Positions 21,017 to 31,435 of a stretch of 64,000 nt of DNA are shown here, one piece after another. Position 1 is the stretch's first letter, and every line of letters starts with the position of its first letter. Position numbers and translations under genes: made by a program. This stretch comes from Gari tellinella (taxonomy: Eukaryota > Mollusca > Bivalvia > Cardiida > Psammobiidae): assembly GCA_922989275.2 (NCBI GenBank), contig OV277856.1:88493038-88557037 (forward strand). The letters run 5' to 3'. The notes beneath the pieces are model-generated. The model did not search any database, was not told the DNA's origin, and saw only the letters and a list, made by a program, of their open reading frames with translations.

Positions 21017-22135
21017 TCACTGCTCACGGTTACAAGGTGCATTTACACAACTGTAATGAAACCAGCTTTCACATCTTGAGCACTCTACCATGTTCTCTAC
21101 GCATTCCGGTAAGTTACATATACAGTAGTTATCAATTGAAAATTCGTGCATCTTTCTCTGTCTCCTTAAACTAATTTTTTTATTTGTTAACGGGAATTCC
21201 TGCATGTCATTGTTCTCAAAACAAGCTAAAAGATGTGTCCTAAGTTTAGTTGAATCAAAAATATTATCAAAACATAATTTTTTCCTGAAACAATAAGATG
21301 TCACGAATGCTATTGCGTACAGACCACAATCTACGGAGTTAGTTTGCTTCATTACAGCTGGAAAATGTATATTTAAAGTCTTTTCATTTTTACTGTAAAT
21401 TTGAGAAAGCTGTATTTTCAAACCGTTGGGTATTAAAGATTCATTAGATCTGTTTTCAGCACCCAAACTATCAACCATGTAAATCTTTTCGTTGTGGGAA
21501 AAAGAAGCTACCCAGTGATCTTTGTGATTATGATGTATCTGGCACGATGGAGAGTTTGCTCTTTTGAAGGGAACGGACATAAGCCATTTGCGTTTCGCAT
21601 GGCTATACACTGGTACAGTGTCAACGTATTGAAGTCCACCAATTGAGGATCCTACATGTTTCCTTAATAGTATATTTACTGCTTCCATATGATTTGAGTT
21701 TAATTTTTTGTCATTAGTCAAATCCAATTTATCTTCCATTGTTAGACCTAAATTTTGTAACCAATAGTTAACTTCTTGAGGTGAATTAACCGAAACTGAA
21801 ATAGGATGTGTTTCTGAGTCTGATTTGATTTCGTAGTCCGATTCGTAATTTTCAATTTTAGAAATTTTTAATTCAATTTCAGATACTTCCTCAATAAAAT
21901 TTAATTTTCTTTTTCTGCCGTTAGATTTTGGTGTAATTGAAGACGAGGGTTTTTGTTTAATTATTGATCTAGGCGTAGACCGAAAGTTTATTTTCTTACG
22001 CGACTTTTCCCCAGTTTCCCCATTTTTAATAGTGTTTTTACACGTAGGCGTGTCAAATGTTTCTTCTGAAATTTTGTTTTTAATGGCCGAGTCAGGTGCA
22101 GGATTAATAATGAAATCGTCATCATTATCACCCAA
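21017..22135 (-). CDS. Ulp1/SENP-type cysteine protease with partial PHD finger
   Basis: A 372-residue protein encoded by the 3.86-kb element. Residues 1-110 are acidic/basic and low in order, with a KSRKK and GRKRK stretch that could direct it to the nucleus. Residues about 120-300 form a C48-type peptidase domain with the complete catalytic set: H207 (DHWVASF), D222 (MVDSLG), Q264 (MKQTNSVDCG) and C270. Residues 338-363 read CIC…C..C…HYSC, the first part of a C4HC3 PHD zinc finger; the last Cys pair is missing before the stop, so the finger is truncated or completed by an unseen exon. Family members cleave SUMO or ubiquitin-like conjugates; in transposons their role is unsettled. The start is the first ATG of the frame. 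Confidence 0.8.
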   Translation of the reverse strand: MGDNDDDFIINPAPDSAIKNKISEETFDTPTCKNTIKNGETGEKSRKKINFRSTPRSIIKQKPSSSITPKSNGRKRKLNFIEEVSEIELKISKIENYESDYEIKSDSETHPISVSVNSPQEVNYWLQNLGLTMEDKLDLTNDKKLNSNHMEAVNILLRKHVGSSIGGLQYVDTVPVYSHAKRKWLMSVPFKRANSPSCQIHHNHKDHWVASFSHNEKIYMVDSLGAENRSNESLIPNGLKIQLSQIYSKNEKTLNIHFPAVMKQTNSVDCGLYAIAFVTSYCFRKKLCFDNIFDSTKLRTHLLACFENNDMQEFPLTNKKISLRRQRKMHEFSIDNYCICNLPECVENMVECSRCESWFHYSCVNAPCNREQ

Positions 22136-23538
22136 ACGACCCTTTTTGCTCCCTATTTTTTTTTGATTTCTTGGCCGCGTCTTCCTATAATGCCTGTTTA
22201 CCTTGGTAAATCACGGCACGAAGACATCTATTTAATCTAATCCAGCTCTGTAAGAGATTTTAAACGATATGAATATCTATTGATATATTTAATTTTCTTT
22301 AATTTGACTGAATTATTAACTGAGTAATTCAATTTAAATGATTCAGTTCCCAGAAGGATAATAATTTATTAATAATTCATGTAATTCTAGGTCACGGCCC
22401 GCTGACCGCTATATACTCTAACCAGTGCCAGCGTTTTTGTTCATATTTTAATGCTCGCAAGCCTTCCTCGCTAAAAAGCGCCAGCGTTACGGCCTGGTGA
22501 TCGCTATATAAACTAACCAGTGTCAGCGTTTTTGTTCATAGTTTAATGCTTGCGAGTCTTCCTCGCTAAATAATCTAACCAGCGCAAGCGTTACGGCCTG
22601 GTGATCACTATATAATCTAACCGGCGTCAGCGTTTCTCGCAACCGTCAGCGTTTCTGTTCATAGTTTAACTAGTGTACCAGCGTTTTTGCATTCTGCCAG
22701 GTAAGTCACGGCCCATTGACCACTATATAATCTAACCCGCGTCAGCGATTCTCGCATCCGTCAGCGTTTCTGTTCATAGTTTAACTAGTGTCAGCTCCGT
22801 TTTTCTCTAAATCGTATTCCTTTTATTAAACTTTTTTAAACTTTTTTAAAAATTGAGCAAAATGCATACAATTTCGGCAAATTTAACATAGGGATTCAAA
22901 TATATAGATATTGCTTAATTAAAAAATAATTTTAAAATTTAATTTTAATTTAAAAAGTAAATAAATTTTACTATAGATTACCTTATAACTTGATATTTCG
23001 TAGGAAACTGCAAAAAAATAAAAAAAATAATTAAACTGTATTGACTACATTCTGCATATATACTATTGAATACGGAATGAAAATTGCTTGCTAACATAAC
23101 AGCTCAACCCATACTTATCCAGGTAAGTCACGGCCCGTTGACCACTATATAATCTAACCGGCGTCAGCGTTTCTCGCATCCGTCAGCGTTTCTGTTCATA
23201 GTTTAACTAGTGTCAGCGAAGCGTCAGCGTTTTACCTAGACCCAATTTTGATGGCGAAATGGAAATTTATTTTTCGGAAATCAGATATAAAAGCATAGAA
23301 TTAAGTTTTAATTCAAATTTTATTGTTTCTGTTTATATAGATACTAGTTTTAGACAGGTGGCAGTAATTTAAAACCGATTTTTCACACTTGAGAGTAGAT
23401 ATATCTATATATATGAAGAATATTTCCATTTCGCCACGGCGAAATGGAAATTTATGTTTTGGAAATCAGTTATATTAGTATATAACAAAGTTTTAAATCA
23501 AGATTGATTGTTTCAGTATATATTTAAACTAGTTTTAA

Positions 23539-24573
23539 GGTACTTCGCATATGCGCGTAGTTTCCATACGATTGTTATGAAACTTTTCATGAAGAATGAT
23601 AATAGCCTAAGAAACAATGTGTGTAAATATAGGCAAAATTTATCGTGTGGTTTGTCTTTAAGGTCTTTTTTCTGACAAAAACCTAGAATTTTGATGATTT
23701 TATTTTTCTTAAAAATGAATAAAGCTAATGACTATAATTCTCACCCAATAAGTAGTCCACAACATTCATTACAAGAAAAGCTAAAACCATTTTGAATAAA
23801 GGTGTTCAGAAAGATGTTATCAGCTATTTAAATTTTGCAAAATGCTAAAAAATTGAATTTCAAAAAACTGACTCATTCAATGTATATTTGTTTTCATTTT
23901 ATTCAAATATATGGTTGATGAACTAGTCAGTCTGAAAAAAGTAGAAAATATTACAGTCAGGATTTGTTGTAATAACATATTTTTTTATCAAAATGTGGGA
24001 TATTTGTTGTTTAGATACAGTTACCTACCTTAGAATTAAAACTTTGTCATTAAAATGCATTATTATTTATTCATGGACTTGCATACAAGGTTTATTATAT
24101 TGTTTTAACATAATTATAATGGGCAATATCGATCTTGAAAAGATTAACGTATTGATAAGCTTCAATGTGTGGCTTAATAGTTCGATCAATTCGTTTACAT
24201 GTATACCGATTTAATTGACTTGTAAGTCATTAAACTAAAACGTACAGGTAAGTGGACATATACTTGAACCGTAAACATCACTAGTTCTAATCAACGAAGA
24301 CCAAACATAACATGTCTCTTGATTACTGCGTTATGGATTGACAAGTCAATAAATCGGACACTAAAAAAAATATTTGGATCGGATGGGTCTCGAACCTATG
24401 ACCTTTTGATTGCTAGTCAACCACTATACTAACTGCGCTATGAAGGATTATACTAATTCGTATCAACATTTCCTTTATATAAATTTTCTAGTATAAACAC
24501 GTACGAAAACAGTCTGTGTCGTCAAGACGCATATCCGCTCGCCCGGAAGACCGACTTCCGGTAGCCAAAGGCC
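23539..24573. mobile_element. About 1.0-kb insertion at a TTAA site
   Basis: TTAA occurs at 23535-23538 and 24574-24577. The corresponding unit in the opposite arm reads continuously through the site (gtcTTAAaac at 28646-28649), so the 1035 bp between are an insertion. The ends (GGTACTTCGC / AAAGGCC) are only weakly inverted. TTAA duplication is typical of piggyBac/Kolobok elements. No transposase frame is visible; a tRNA-like stretch lies near the right end. Confidence 0.7.
24378..24448 (-). tRNA. tRNA-Ala-like sequence (likely pseudogene or SINE head)
   Basis: Read on the minus strand it has an A box (tagcgcagttagtatagtgg), an anticodon-type loop CTAGCAA that would give AGC (Ala), and a B box (ggttcgagacc). 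The T stem has one mismatch, and the acceptor stem does not pair properly. A functional tRNA is therefore unlikely. Confidence 0.4.
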
Positions 24574-24822
24574 TTAAGACAGGTTGCAATGACAAAACCC
24601 CGATTTCATACTTGAGGGTAGATATAGCTATATATATGAAGAATATTTCCATTTCGCCATGGCGAAATGGAAATTTATTTTTCGGAAATCAGATCTTTGA
24701 ACATAGAATAAAGTTTAAAATCTTTTTTTTTATTTCAGTATATATAGATACTATTTTTAAGACGGGTTGGAACGATTATAATCGATTTTTCATACTTGAG
24801 AGTAGATTTAGCTCTATATTAT

Positions 24823-24854
24823 CAGAGACATACAAACATGTTTGTATGTCTCTG
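24823..24854. mobile_element. 32-bp perfect palindrome with 7-bp target duplication
   Basis: The 16-nt half CAGAGACATACAAACA is followed directly by its exact complement. ATATTAT flanks it at 24816-24822 and 24855-24861. The neighbouring ~185-bp units lack the palindrome and have a single 'ctctatatatgaag'. The ends CAGAGAC/GTCTCTG equal those of the 1.6-kb element at 17255-18859, which also has a 7-bp duplication. Confidence 0.8.
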
Positions 24855-26328
24855 ATATTATGAAGAATATTTCCATTCAGCCATGGCGAAATGGAAATTT
24901 ATTTTGTAAGAAATCAGTTAAATAAGAATCAATTAACTTTTTAAATCAAGATTACTATTTCATAATATATAGAAACTAGTTTGAAGACGGGTGTGAGTGA
25001 TTTAAAATCGGTTTTTCATACTTGACAGTAGATATAGCTCTATATATGAAGTTTTTCCATTCCGTCATGGCGAAATGGAAATTTATTGGTAGGATTGGTT
25101 TATGTTAGCATAGAATGAAGTTTTAAATCAAGATTTATTGTTTCAGTATCTATAGAAACTAGTTTTAAGACAGATAGAAGTGCCTTCAAATCGATTTTTC
25201 ATACTTGAGAATAGATATATCTCTATATATAAGAATGATATTTCCATTTCGCACTGGCGAAATGGAAATTTATTTAAGGGAATCAGTAATATTAGCAAAG
25301 ATTAAAGTTTTAAATATTGTTTCTGTATATATAGGAATATAATTTAAGACAAATTTAAGGGATTCAAACTCGATGTTCATACTTAAGAATAGATATATAT
25401 GGATCTATACCGTACATAGAAAGCTATTTCCATTGCACATTGTTAAGGTAAACGGCGAAATGGAAATATTTCTTTTACAAAATAAGATTTTTAAACTCAG
25501 ATTCAAGTTAGAAATCAATGTTTATTGTTTCAGTGCATAAAGAATATAGTTTTAAGGCAGTGAGAAGTGATTTACACTCAATATTTATAGTTGAGAAAAC
25601 AAATATCTCTATACAGTATATAATATTTCCATTGCGCACTTTGAACTAAAGCGGTGGAATGTAAATATTTACATTAATTTCTCTTAGTTTGATTGGAAAA
25701 TTGTATTATTATCATAATATTATTGTGTTATAAAGAATAACTCCACGTTATTTATGTGTACCAAAATGCGTATTATACCTCGATTTTCCATTGCGCGGTA
25801 TAGTGTTTAATCATGCTACCTGAAGGTTAAAGGTGATCAGGTTAAAGGTATATCGATCCGTATATCCGTTTGCCGCGTTGATTGACACGTGCCTTTGACA
25901 CACTTATCAACAATGCAACCAATAAACTAATCAGACACGGCACGCGCTGACTGACGCAATGGAAATGTAACAAAATGTATGTTATTCTTAGAAGAAAAAG
26001 GCACAGTAAATATATTATAATTCCAAAAACGCATTTTAAGTGAAATATTAAGTGAATTTTTTTTTAAGAATTAAAGGATACTCCTGTTAAGTAATTACTC
26101 GTTTGATGTTGATTGAAATACTGTTTTATTTTTCCACATGCACATTGCAATGTTAACGGTACATTTGATTCGCCGAAACTTTCTCATTAAATAACTAATG
26201 AGGAGCGCAACATTGTCATTAATGAAATAATTAGAAGTGATTTAGCGGGAAAATGCTTTAATCCATGGCGGTTGTTTGGTCAGTTTTTATTTACAGGCGA
26301 TAATTAGAGCCAACCCATATCAGAAATA

Positions 26329-26557
26329 CAGTGGAGAATCTGTTATTCTTTCCCGTTTAAACGCAAACGTTTGCAAACGCAAAGCACTAACACGTTGACA
26401 ATTCTGATAATTCTTGTTTATCTTGGTGGCAAACAGTTTGGAGCCTGATCAGACCCCGGGTAACCTGGCGTCTGATCTGGCTCCAAACTGTTTGCACTGC
26501 AAATAATAGTTTTAGCGTAAACGCGTTTATTGGGAAAGAATAACACATTCTCCCCTG
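26329..26557. mobile_element. MITE, CAGTGGAGAATCTG family
   Basis: Starts CAGTGGAGAATCTGTTATTC and ends complementary 'aacacattctcccctg', flanked by TA on both sides. The central hairpin is around 'gatcagaccccgggtaacc' (about 26430-26505). Same family as 7924-8159. Confidence 0.85.
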
Positions 26558-26628
26558 TACCTATACACGGTAAGTATATAAGATGATGAATATATTTTCA
26601 AATTATTTCAACTTAATAAGTTGTCAAT

Positions 26629-26930
26629 ATGCCTCGTAAAGATCCGTCACGCGTGTATTGTGTGTTCCAAAAACTGTAAGGATTACTGTATCTACTGTTG
26701 TTGTCAAAGACAAATTATACTGCGTAGAGAAGATGAAGAAAGGGAAGCGGGAGTACACTCCGTTGCAACCACAGCCAACTAAACCAGACGTATTGGAAGT
26801 GCAACGCATTTACCAAACATTAAAGGCTTCCCAAGATAATGCAAAATTCAAACAAGAAAATAAAACAAAAATATCTTTTAACACATTAATTGAATTATTT
26901 CATGTTCGATTAAGTCGAACATACCCGTAG
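26629..26930 (+). CDS. Small hypothetical ORF inside the 9.7-kb element
   Basis: A frame of 90 codons (26658-26930, no ATG at the start) with a lysine-rich segment 'EKMKKGKREYTPLQPQPTKPDVLEVQRIYQTLKASQDNAKF'. An ATG at 26629 begins 'MPRKDPSRVYCVFQK' in another frame, so one shift would join them. The composition looks more coding-like than its surroundings. No family is recognised. It may be a remnant of the element's gene. Confidence 0.25.
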
Positions 26931-26978
26931 TTCAAAGTTAAGCCACGTTTTAAATTTGAACTCCGGGTATGTTCGACA
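26913..26978. repeat. Hairpin with 'gtcgaacatacccg' arms
   Basis: Arms gtcgaacatacccg…gttcaaa and tttgaac…cgggtatgttcgac enclose a ~18-bp loop. A single arm (ttcgaacatacccgtatttcaaag) is found at 50369-50393, suggesting a dispersed short MITE. Confidence 0.7.
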
Positions 26979-27028
26979 TAACCGAGTTAGATACAATCAA
27001 AAATTAGAAACCACTTAGTATACGTGTG

Positions 27029-27246
27029 CAGTTAACACCTCTCTATTATAGCCACTTAATTGTTTTAACTGTTAGGTGTTTACGACAGGTGACTGCTTAA
27101 AGCAAGATACAATAAAAGATAAAAGATAAAGCTTCTTTATGATATTTCTGTTTTACCGTTACCTTGCTTTCAGCTGTCACTTGTCTTTTATATATATATA
27201 ATCAATTGACATTCGTTTCATTGATCGTAATAGAGAGGCTTTACTT
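27029..27246. mobile_element. Hairpin MITE, CAGTAAAACCTC family (copy 4, diverged)
   Basis: Starts CAGTTAACACCTCTCTATTA and ends 'aatagagaggctttactt'. The middle stem is decayed by a short 'agataaaagataaag' expansion. It also has an internal (ta)n run near 27190. Confidence 0.7.
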
Positions 27247-27604
27247 TATATCTAAAATCAAACTTCACATGAAACATGAGAGGCGAACACTAATATTTCT
27301 ATTTATTATGTATAATAATATAGTAAAATATTACCTGATGCAACCTTACTGTATAAATGTGATAGCATGTACATGTATATGATATCAACCCCTTCTCTGC
27401 GTGTAACTAAACTTTACATGCAGCTTTCAGAAAACCAAGACGCCGAGAAATTTATTATATGCCTGTGACATACTCGCAGTGAGGGGGGTTAAACACCGTT
27501 CGTTTTGCAATGTGATTTAAAAATGTACATACATGTAGCTCTAGATAGGGATAATGTGTTGTAGCTACTGATTTAAATTGTCTGGAGCCATGAAATATAT
27601 ACGT

Positions 27605-27753
27605 TGGAGAAGACGGTATAATTTTCCAATAAACGCGTTTACCACTGAGATACAGATACATAGTCACACATTTTTTTTTAAAAAAACAACTGTTTTTTCA
27701 TAATTTTAATGCGATTGTGTTTAGACGGAAAATAATAACGCATTCTCCAACGC
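27605..27753. mobile_element. Decayed MITE, CAGTGGAGAAT family
   Basis: Left 'ttggagaagacggtataattttcc...aataaacgcg' and right 'ggaaaataataacgcattctccaa' are inverted partners. The central hairpin is lost. Confidence 0.6.
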
Positions 27754-28009
27754 TCATTTAACTGTTCCGCAAAGTTCCAAAAGATACCGACAAAATCATA
27801 CAGACTCGTTTAACATTTCATTATACAGTAAAACCTTTCAATTATGACCACATAAAAAGCTAAGTGATTACAATCGCATGTGCGAGCTATAAGCTATAAG
27901 ACAGAATTCCCGGTAGTTTCCGACATAACGCAGACATTACTTATTATATATACATGCAACTATAAATTGTTTCAGTTGGACTAAGAGATAGTTTTTTCTC
28001 GATTCAATT

Positions 28010-28993
28010 CAATACCTACCGTTTTCCTTTCCATTGCGCAAAGTAAATATTCTTTACGCAATGAAAAGAAAAAAGTAATTCTCTTCCGCGTATCTTAAAA
28101 CTAGCTTCTATTTATATTCTATGTATACTGAAACAATAAATCTTGACTTTATTCTATGCTATAATAACTGTCCATAAATGTCCATTTCGCCATGGCGGAA
28201 TGAAAATATTCTTCGTATATAGAGATTTATCTACTCAAGTATGAAAACTCGGGTTTCAATCACTGCCACATGTCTTAATAATAGTTTCTTTATAAACTGA
28301 AACAATAAATCTTGATTCAAAACTTGATTATATACTAGTATAACCGATTTCCTAAAAATAAAATGCCATTTCGCCATGGCGGAATGGAAATATTCTTCAT
28401 ATATAGAGACATATCTACTCTCGAGAATTAAAACTCGGTTTTGAATTACTGCCAACTGTCTTAAACTAGTATCTATATATACAGAAACAATAAAATTTAA
28501 ATTAAAACTTAATTATATGCTTATATATCTGATTTCCGAAAAATAAATTTCCATTTCGCCATGGCGAAATGGAAATATTCTTTATATATAAAGCTATATC
28601 TACCCTCAAGTATTAAAAATCGGGTTTTTGTCATTGCAACCTGTCTTAAAACTAGTTTCAATATATACTGAAACAATCAATCTTGATTTAAAACTTTGTT
28701 ATATACTAATATAACTGATTTCCAAAACATAAATTTCCATTTCGCCGTGGCGAAATGGAAATATTCTTCATATATATAGATATATCTACTCTCAAGTGTG
28801 AAAAATCGGTTTTAAATTACTGCCACCTGTCTAAAACTAGTATCTATATAAACAGAAACAATAAAATTTGAATTAAAACTTAATTCTATGCTTTTATATC
28901 TGATTTCCGAAAAATAAATTTCCATTTCGCCATCAAAATTTCCATTTCGTCCATTTCGCCAAAATATTTCCATTTCGTGTTTTAGGCCAACCC
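28010..28993. repeat. Right arm: tandem ~185-bp units with palindromic centres
   Basis: Palindromic centres of the 'ccatttcgccatggcgaaatgg' type lie near 28192, 28376, 28561, 28746 and 28935, spaced 184-189 bp. Units share 'tatatagag.tatatctac', 'actgccacctgtcttaaaactag' and 'gaaacaataaa'. The array is inverted relative to 23253-25700. This arm retains the empty sites for the two large insertions found in the left arm. Confidence 0.9.
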
Positions 28994-29319
28994 GTATAAA
29001 ACATTGATAGATGCAGGAAACGTTACCGTTTGCAAACAGCGATTTACAGCCGAGTCTAAATTGAACGGATTCGCATAGAAGTAGAGATCAGATGACTGGG
29101 ATTTGAACATTTATAAGCTTATGATTCGTTGGCTCATATATTGTATAGATGATAAAGTATTGAAAAACATCTATATTTTACATCTGGTTCCAAAGTGGGC
29201 TGCGGTCGACCTTATCTTCCAACTTCAACTGGTTACTTCCTGACGATCAGTACAGATCATTATCGAAAAGGCACTGTCAGGGATATAGACGGTATTAGTC
29301 TATTATGTGCAAAATAAGA

Positions 29320-29815
29320 GAATAAAAGAATGAGAACTACAAAGACAGAGAGACAGGGGCTATCACCAAAATGAGAGAACGGCTGGAACTAGAGACCCTT
29401 GAAGACAGGAGACTAAGCCTTCGTTTAATACTCATGTACAAGGTAGTAGAAGGTCTAGTACCAGCTCTACCAACACAAACATTTACCAAACCGGCAAAAC
29501 CAAGAAGAAACATTAAAGCTACTAAATTTAAATATTACAGTACGAATAATATAATTGAAAACTAGGTATGCAACAACACAAGAGGACTCACAGTCCCAAA
29601 TAGCAAAACCCCACAGTACAGACATTCCTTCTTTGTAGACACTATGATGCAGTGGAACAAACTGCCAGACAGCACAGTGCATGCTGATTCCGTAGAGGCT
29701 TTTAAGACAGCCCTACGAGATCATCGCCAATAAAATGGCGTCTCTTCACATCCGTCGTGTAAAAGCCTTTATAGGATTCTACGACGTACTATATTCAGAT
29801 TCAGATTCAGAGATA
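29320..29815 (+). mobile_element. LINE 3' fragment with (TTCAGA)n tail
   Basis: Encodes the C-terminal end of a non-LTR reverse transcriptase: RERLELETLEDRRLSLRLIL…VVEGLVPAL, then after an in-frame TAG at 29563 it continues NNTRGLTVPNSKTPQYRHSFFVDTM..WNKLPDSTV, ending at TAA 29732. The 3' end is 'attcagattcagattcagag'. The block WxxLxxRR…LxxLYKxxxG…WNxLP is characteristic of CR1/Jockey-related elements. It is inactive because of truncation and the stop. Confidence 0.8.
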
Positions 29816-29917
29816 AAAGATCATTAACTTATAAGACAAGCATAAGAACAAAGGTACAAAGCTAAAAGTAAAAAACAATTAATAAGTAGAGTAGAAGTTT
29901 ACCGCTCCCAGTCCACT

Positions 29918-30290
29918 CTTAAAAGACATTTTCGCTGCCGCTGATTGCGAGAAGCGAGGCGCGGTACGCGACTAGTTTGAGAGGAGTTTCTCAATAAATT
30001 CGGACCTATTTTTTTGTCGTCTGCTTATTTTCTAATAACAAGTGGGTTGCTTTCAACACTTATGCACTAATATAAAGTTTTGTCACGTATACTGAACATC
30101 AAATTTGATCTAGTCTTTATGATTTGGTGGCATATGTATATACGATTTAACCCCTTACTCCATAACCTGTTGCTAGTATTGAATAGGTGACCCCTTGTAG
30201 TAGGTGGGAAGTAAAGCAGAATGCGCCTTCATACGCATGATGCTTACTTTCAGTCTGCTTTAAAAGACATTTCCTTTGTCCAGTATGTCA
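29918..30290 (+). repeat. Left arm of a 1.9-kb foldback
   Basis: Inverted counterpart of 31436-31835. Matching landmarks are 'aagacattttcgctgccgctgattgcgag', 'gcgactagtttgagagg', 'aaattcggacct', 'acaagtgggttgctttca' and 'gtcacgtatactgaacatc'. The inner part contains a TTAACCC-family hairpin (about 30150-30280). Confidence 0.85.
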
Positions 30291-30800
30291 GAAACGGGAT
30301 ATAAATGTTGTTGAGACAGAATTCCATTTCTATCTATTTCTTATTAGAATGCCAGGCGTATGAAACACTGCGGCAAAACATATTGCAGGATTGCTGTGGA
30401 ATGCACAGAAATATACAAACCTTTAACCAACTAATGTCAAACTCAAACGAAAGTGCTATTTTGAAACTTGCAAATTTTTTACACGCTGCGTTTGAACATA
30501 GAAAATCCATTATACAGTAACTATATGCTGAACTTTACATGGGCAAGTTTGTTGGTGTGCCTCCAAAAGGAGACAACTCTTTCCTGAGTTAAAGAATTGT
30601 GTTCTTTTGGAAACACATCAACGTAATGTAAGACTAAACCATGTATTAACCTATATATATTTATGTGCAGTTCTTCTATTAACTGCGAATATTTATGATA
30701 TTGATGTCACTCATTACTATGTATTTTGAAAATGTATCTTGTGTGTATGATAGGTCGGTGGCCTAAGTACGTGAATAAAAGTTTTGACTTTGATTTCACT
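30291..30800 (+). mobile_element. LINE 3' fragment in the foldback loop
   Basis: The 71-residue frame 30305-30520 reads …FLLECQAYETLRQNI…FNQLMSNSNESAILKLANFLHAAFEHRK. This resembles the 'FLLxCPxYxxLR…LAxFL' C-terminus of LINE RT proteins. It is followed by a ~250-bp UTR and an end 'gtcggtggcctaagtacgtgaataaaagttttgactttg', a common LINE 3' signature. Confidence 0.6.
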
Positions 30801-31435
30801 TGATATGGGTTAAAGTATTGTTTTACATTTTGTACATTATAGTTTATTAGTCAGAGTTATGCTATATCCTTGAATGTGTATTTTTTGGTTTTCAATCCAA
30901 GATATTACAATTCTTTGAAAAACCCCAATATCATACAATTTTGCACACTCATCTACAGCACCACCCATTCCGCTGAATATCTTTTAAAAGATATCTCTTG
31001 TTTCAACGGGTTTTCCTAACCAAACTATCAAATATAAGGCACGGGCCTCACGTGAAACGCCTGACTGATTCAAGGTAATACAGGTATGGATAACAATCAT
31101 GATTTGAGCAAGGAAACTGTCCCGGTAGAGTTTATCACCGAAAGTAGGTCAGGAAATGTTTTTATACTATATCTGCTAAAAGGAAATATTTTTATGATAC
31201 ATATTCCTATATTCACTGCATAAATTGAAACTATTTTCTTCAGTGGAAGAATAAATTTATATATATTTGACAGTTTGGATAGTAAAACCCGTTGGAAAAA
31301 CTATTGAGTGTGAGTATGCAGGGCCTCTCTAGACAACTTGAGATTAGTGTTATTGGCTGGTCACATTTTGCCACTGTTTCACCGTTACTTTCACGCCTAT
31401 CGAGCACAAAGGGTGGGGGTGGGGGTAGTCCATCA

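Larger units (their letters stand above)
19384..23243. mobile_element. 3.86-kb MULE-like element carrying a Ulp1 protease
   Basis: The ends are GGGTCTAGGTAAAACGCTGA and its inverted copy. The 9-bp sequence AATTTTGAT lies at 19375-19383 and 23244-23252. The uninterrupted site is present in the opposite arm of the host element at 28932-28940. TIRs of roughly 0.8-0.95 kb contain several subterminal copies of 'gttaaactatgaacagaaacgctgacgg'-type words (19410-20340 and 22390-23225). The interior holds one gene on the minus strand. Ulp1-carrying MULEs are known from plants and animals; that assignment here rests on the 9-bp duplication and long TIRs, since no MuDR transposase is present. Confidence 0.85.
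23253..25700. repeat. Left arm: tandem ~185-bp units with palindromic centres
   Basis: Centres lie near 23443, 24660, 24886, 25068, 25256 and 25458. The first gap is enlarged by the 1035-bp insertion and the next by the 32-bp palindrome with its duplication. Units become more diverged inward (25430 onward, where 'ccatttcg' becomes 'ccattgcgca'). Confidence 0.85.
19322..28993. mobile_element. 9.7-kb MULE-like element with tandem-repeat arms (nested insertions)
   Basis: The 9-bp sequence GTATAAAAC lies at 19313-19321 and 28994-29002. The ends are imperfect inverted copies (cggtaggcctaaaacacg / cgtgttttaggccaaccc). The arms are inverted arrays of ~185-bp units centred on 'ccatttcgccatggcgaaatgg'-type palindromes: left arm 19322-19383 plus 23253 to about 25700, right arm about 28010-28993. 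A 9-bp duplication with long TIRs fits Mutator-like elements. No transposase is seen, so this copy is non-autonomous. Without later insertions it would be under 5 kb. Confidence 0.8.

Noticed and set aside
19384..23243. Retroviral or viral origin for the Ulp1-type protease (adenain-like)
   Set aside because: No capsid, polymerase or integrase genes accompany it. The 9-bp duplication and long TIRs fit a DNA transposon, not a Polinton (6-bp duplication) or virus.
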